Part shown: one piece after another, positions 63,948 to 64,000 of the stretch | Layout: each line of letters begins with the position of its first letter | Numbering within the stretch: the first letter of the stretch is position 1 | Assembly (NCBI RefSeq): GCF_014641735.1 | Contig: NZ_BMIH01000005.1 | Location: 124,001-188,000, forward strand | DNA from: Sphingomonas metalli | Lineage (GTDB): Bacteria > Pseudomonadota > Alphaproteobacteria > Sphingomonadales > Sphingomonadaceae | Direction: 5' to 3' | Length of the DNA: 64,000 nucleotides | Position numbers and translations under genes: made by a program | Notes under the pieces: model-generated | What the model was told of the DNA's origin: nothing | Databases searched by the model: none | The model's input: only the letters and a program-made list of their open reading frames with translations

Positions 63948-64000
63948 TGGTGGCGCCGATCGACGCGACGACGCTGGCGGAAGCGATCGCGCACCTGCAG
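63947..64000 (+). CDS. Start of an unidentified gene (truncated by window end)
   Basis: 18 codons 'MVAPIDATTLAEAIAHLQ', translationally coupled to the SDR (TGATG). Too short to identify. Confidence 0.5.
   Translation, partial: MVAPIDATTLAEAIAHLQ

Overview
The window is high-GC DNA that looks like a chromosomal segment of Sphingomonas or a close relative (Alphaproteobacteria, Sphingomonadales). The grounds are five TonB-dependent receptors, most with the plug signature 'VVDAISAEDIGK(F/L)PD', a BrvH-like tryptophan halogenase beside a receptor, plant-polysaccharide hydrolases, PaoABC-type aldehyde oxidoreductases, and dispersed palindromes of the kind common in sphingomonads. No rRNA, tRNA, CRISPR array, transposase or phage gene was seen.

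Layout. 1-12.7 kb: halogenase (runs off the left edge), a TonB receptor broken by an in-frame TAA, a DUF6445-like oxygenase-type protein, a GH43 enzyme, a CE1-type esterase, and a second receptor translationally coupled to a small secreted protein. 12.8-22.1 kb: ArsB/DASS-type permease, a ModE-like regulator, a third receptor preceded by a helically phased ATATA array, a molybdenum hydroxylase operon (FeS-FAD-Mo subunits, minus strand) and an SDR. 22.1-27.7 kb: Dcp-type M3 peptidase, a repeat-rich spacer, a flavin monooxygenase and an Hsp70/YegD-like ATPase. 27.8-36.1 kb: second carbohydrate locus with GH43 arabinanase, GH5-type enzyme, receptor, carbohydrate-binding-like protein, GH43 and esterase. 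36.1-37.3 kb: Bcr/CflA efflux. 37.6-41.7 kb: five-gene overlapping operon ATP-grasp ligase / LLM flavin monooxygenase / MetN-MetI-MetQ-type importer with a palindromic operator. 41.9-49.7 kb: DUF4403 lipoprotein, frameshifted FMN reductase, a second PaoABC operon, MBL hydrolase, and a winged-helix protein with a 14-bp inverted repeat upstream. 49.8-59.8 kb: PAS-PAS hybrid histidine kinase, then a peptide-directed group (M16 peptidase, divergent TonB receptor, Tat-exported DUF885 peptidase). 59.9-64 kb: ClC channel, DUF389 membrane protein split by an in-frame TAG, a Tat-signal SDR lacking the usual catalytic lysine, and the first 18 codons of another gene.

How the genes fit together. The two carbohydrate loci look like one arabinoxylan/arabinan programme: receptors import oligosaccharides, secreted GH43/GH5 enzymes and esterases trim them, and two different LacI-type palindromes (TTACCGGTAA and T/ATAGCGCTAA) sit upstream of four of the genes. 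The ModE-like regulator, the receptor beside it and the adjacent molybdoenzyme suggest outer-membrane molybdenum uptake matched to molybdoenzyme demand. The ATP-grasp/LLM/ABC operon looks like an organosulfur scavenging unit whose chemistry is not obvious. Three genes (TonB receptor, FMN reductase, DUF389) carry single-base lesions that should be checked against reads before being called true pseudogenes.
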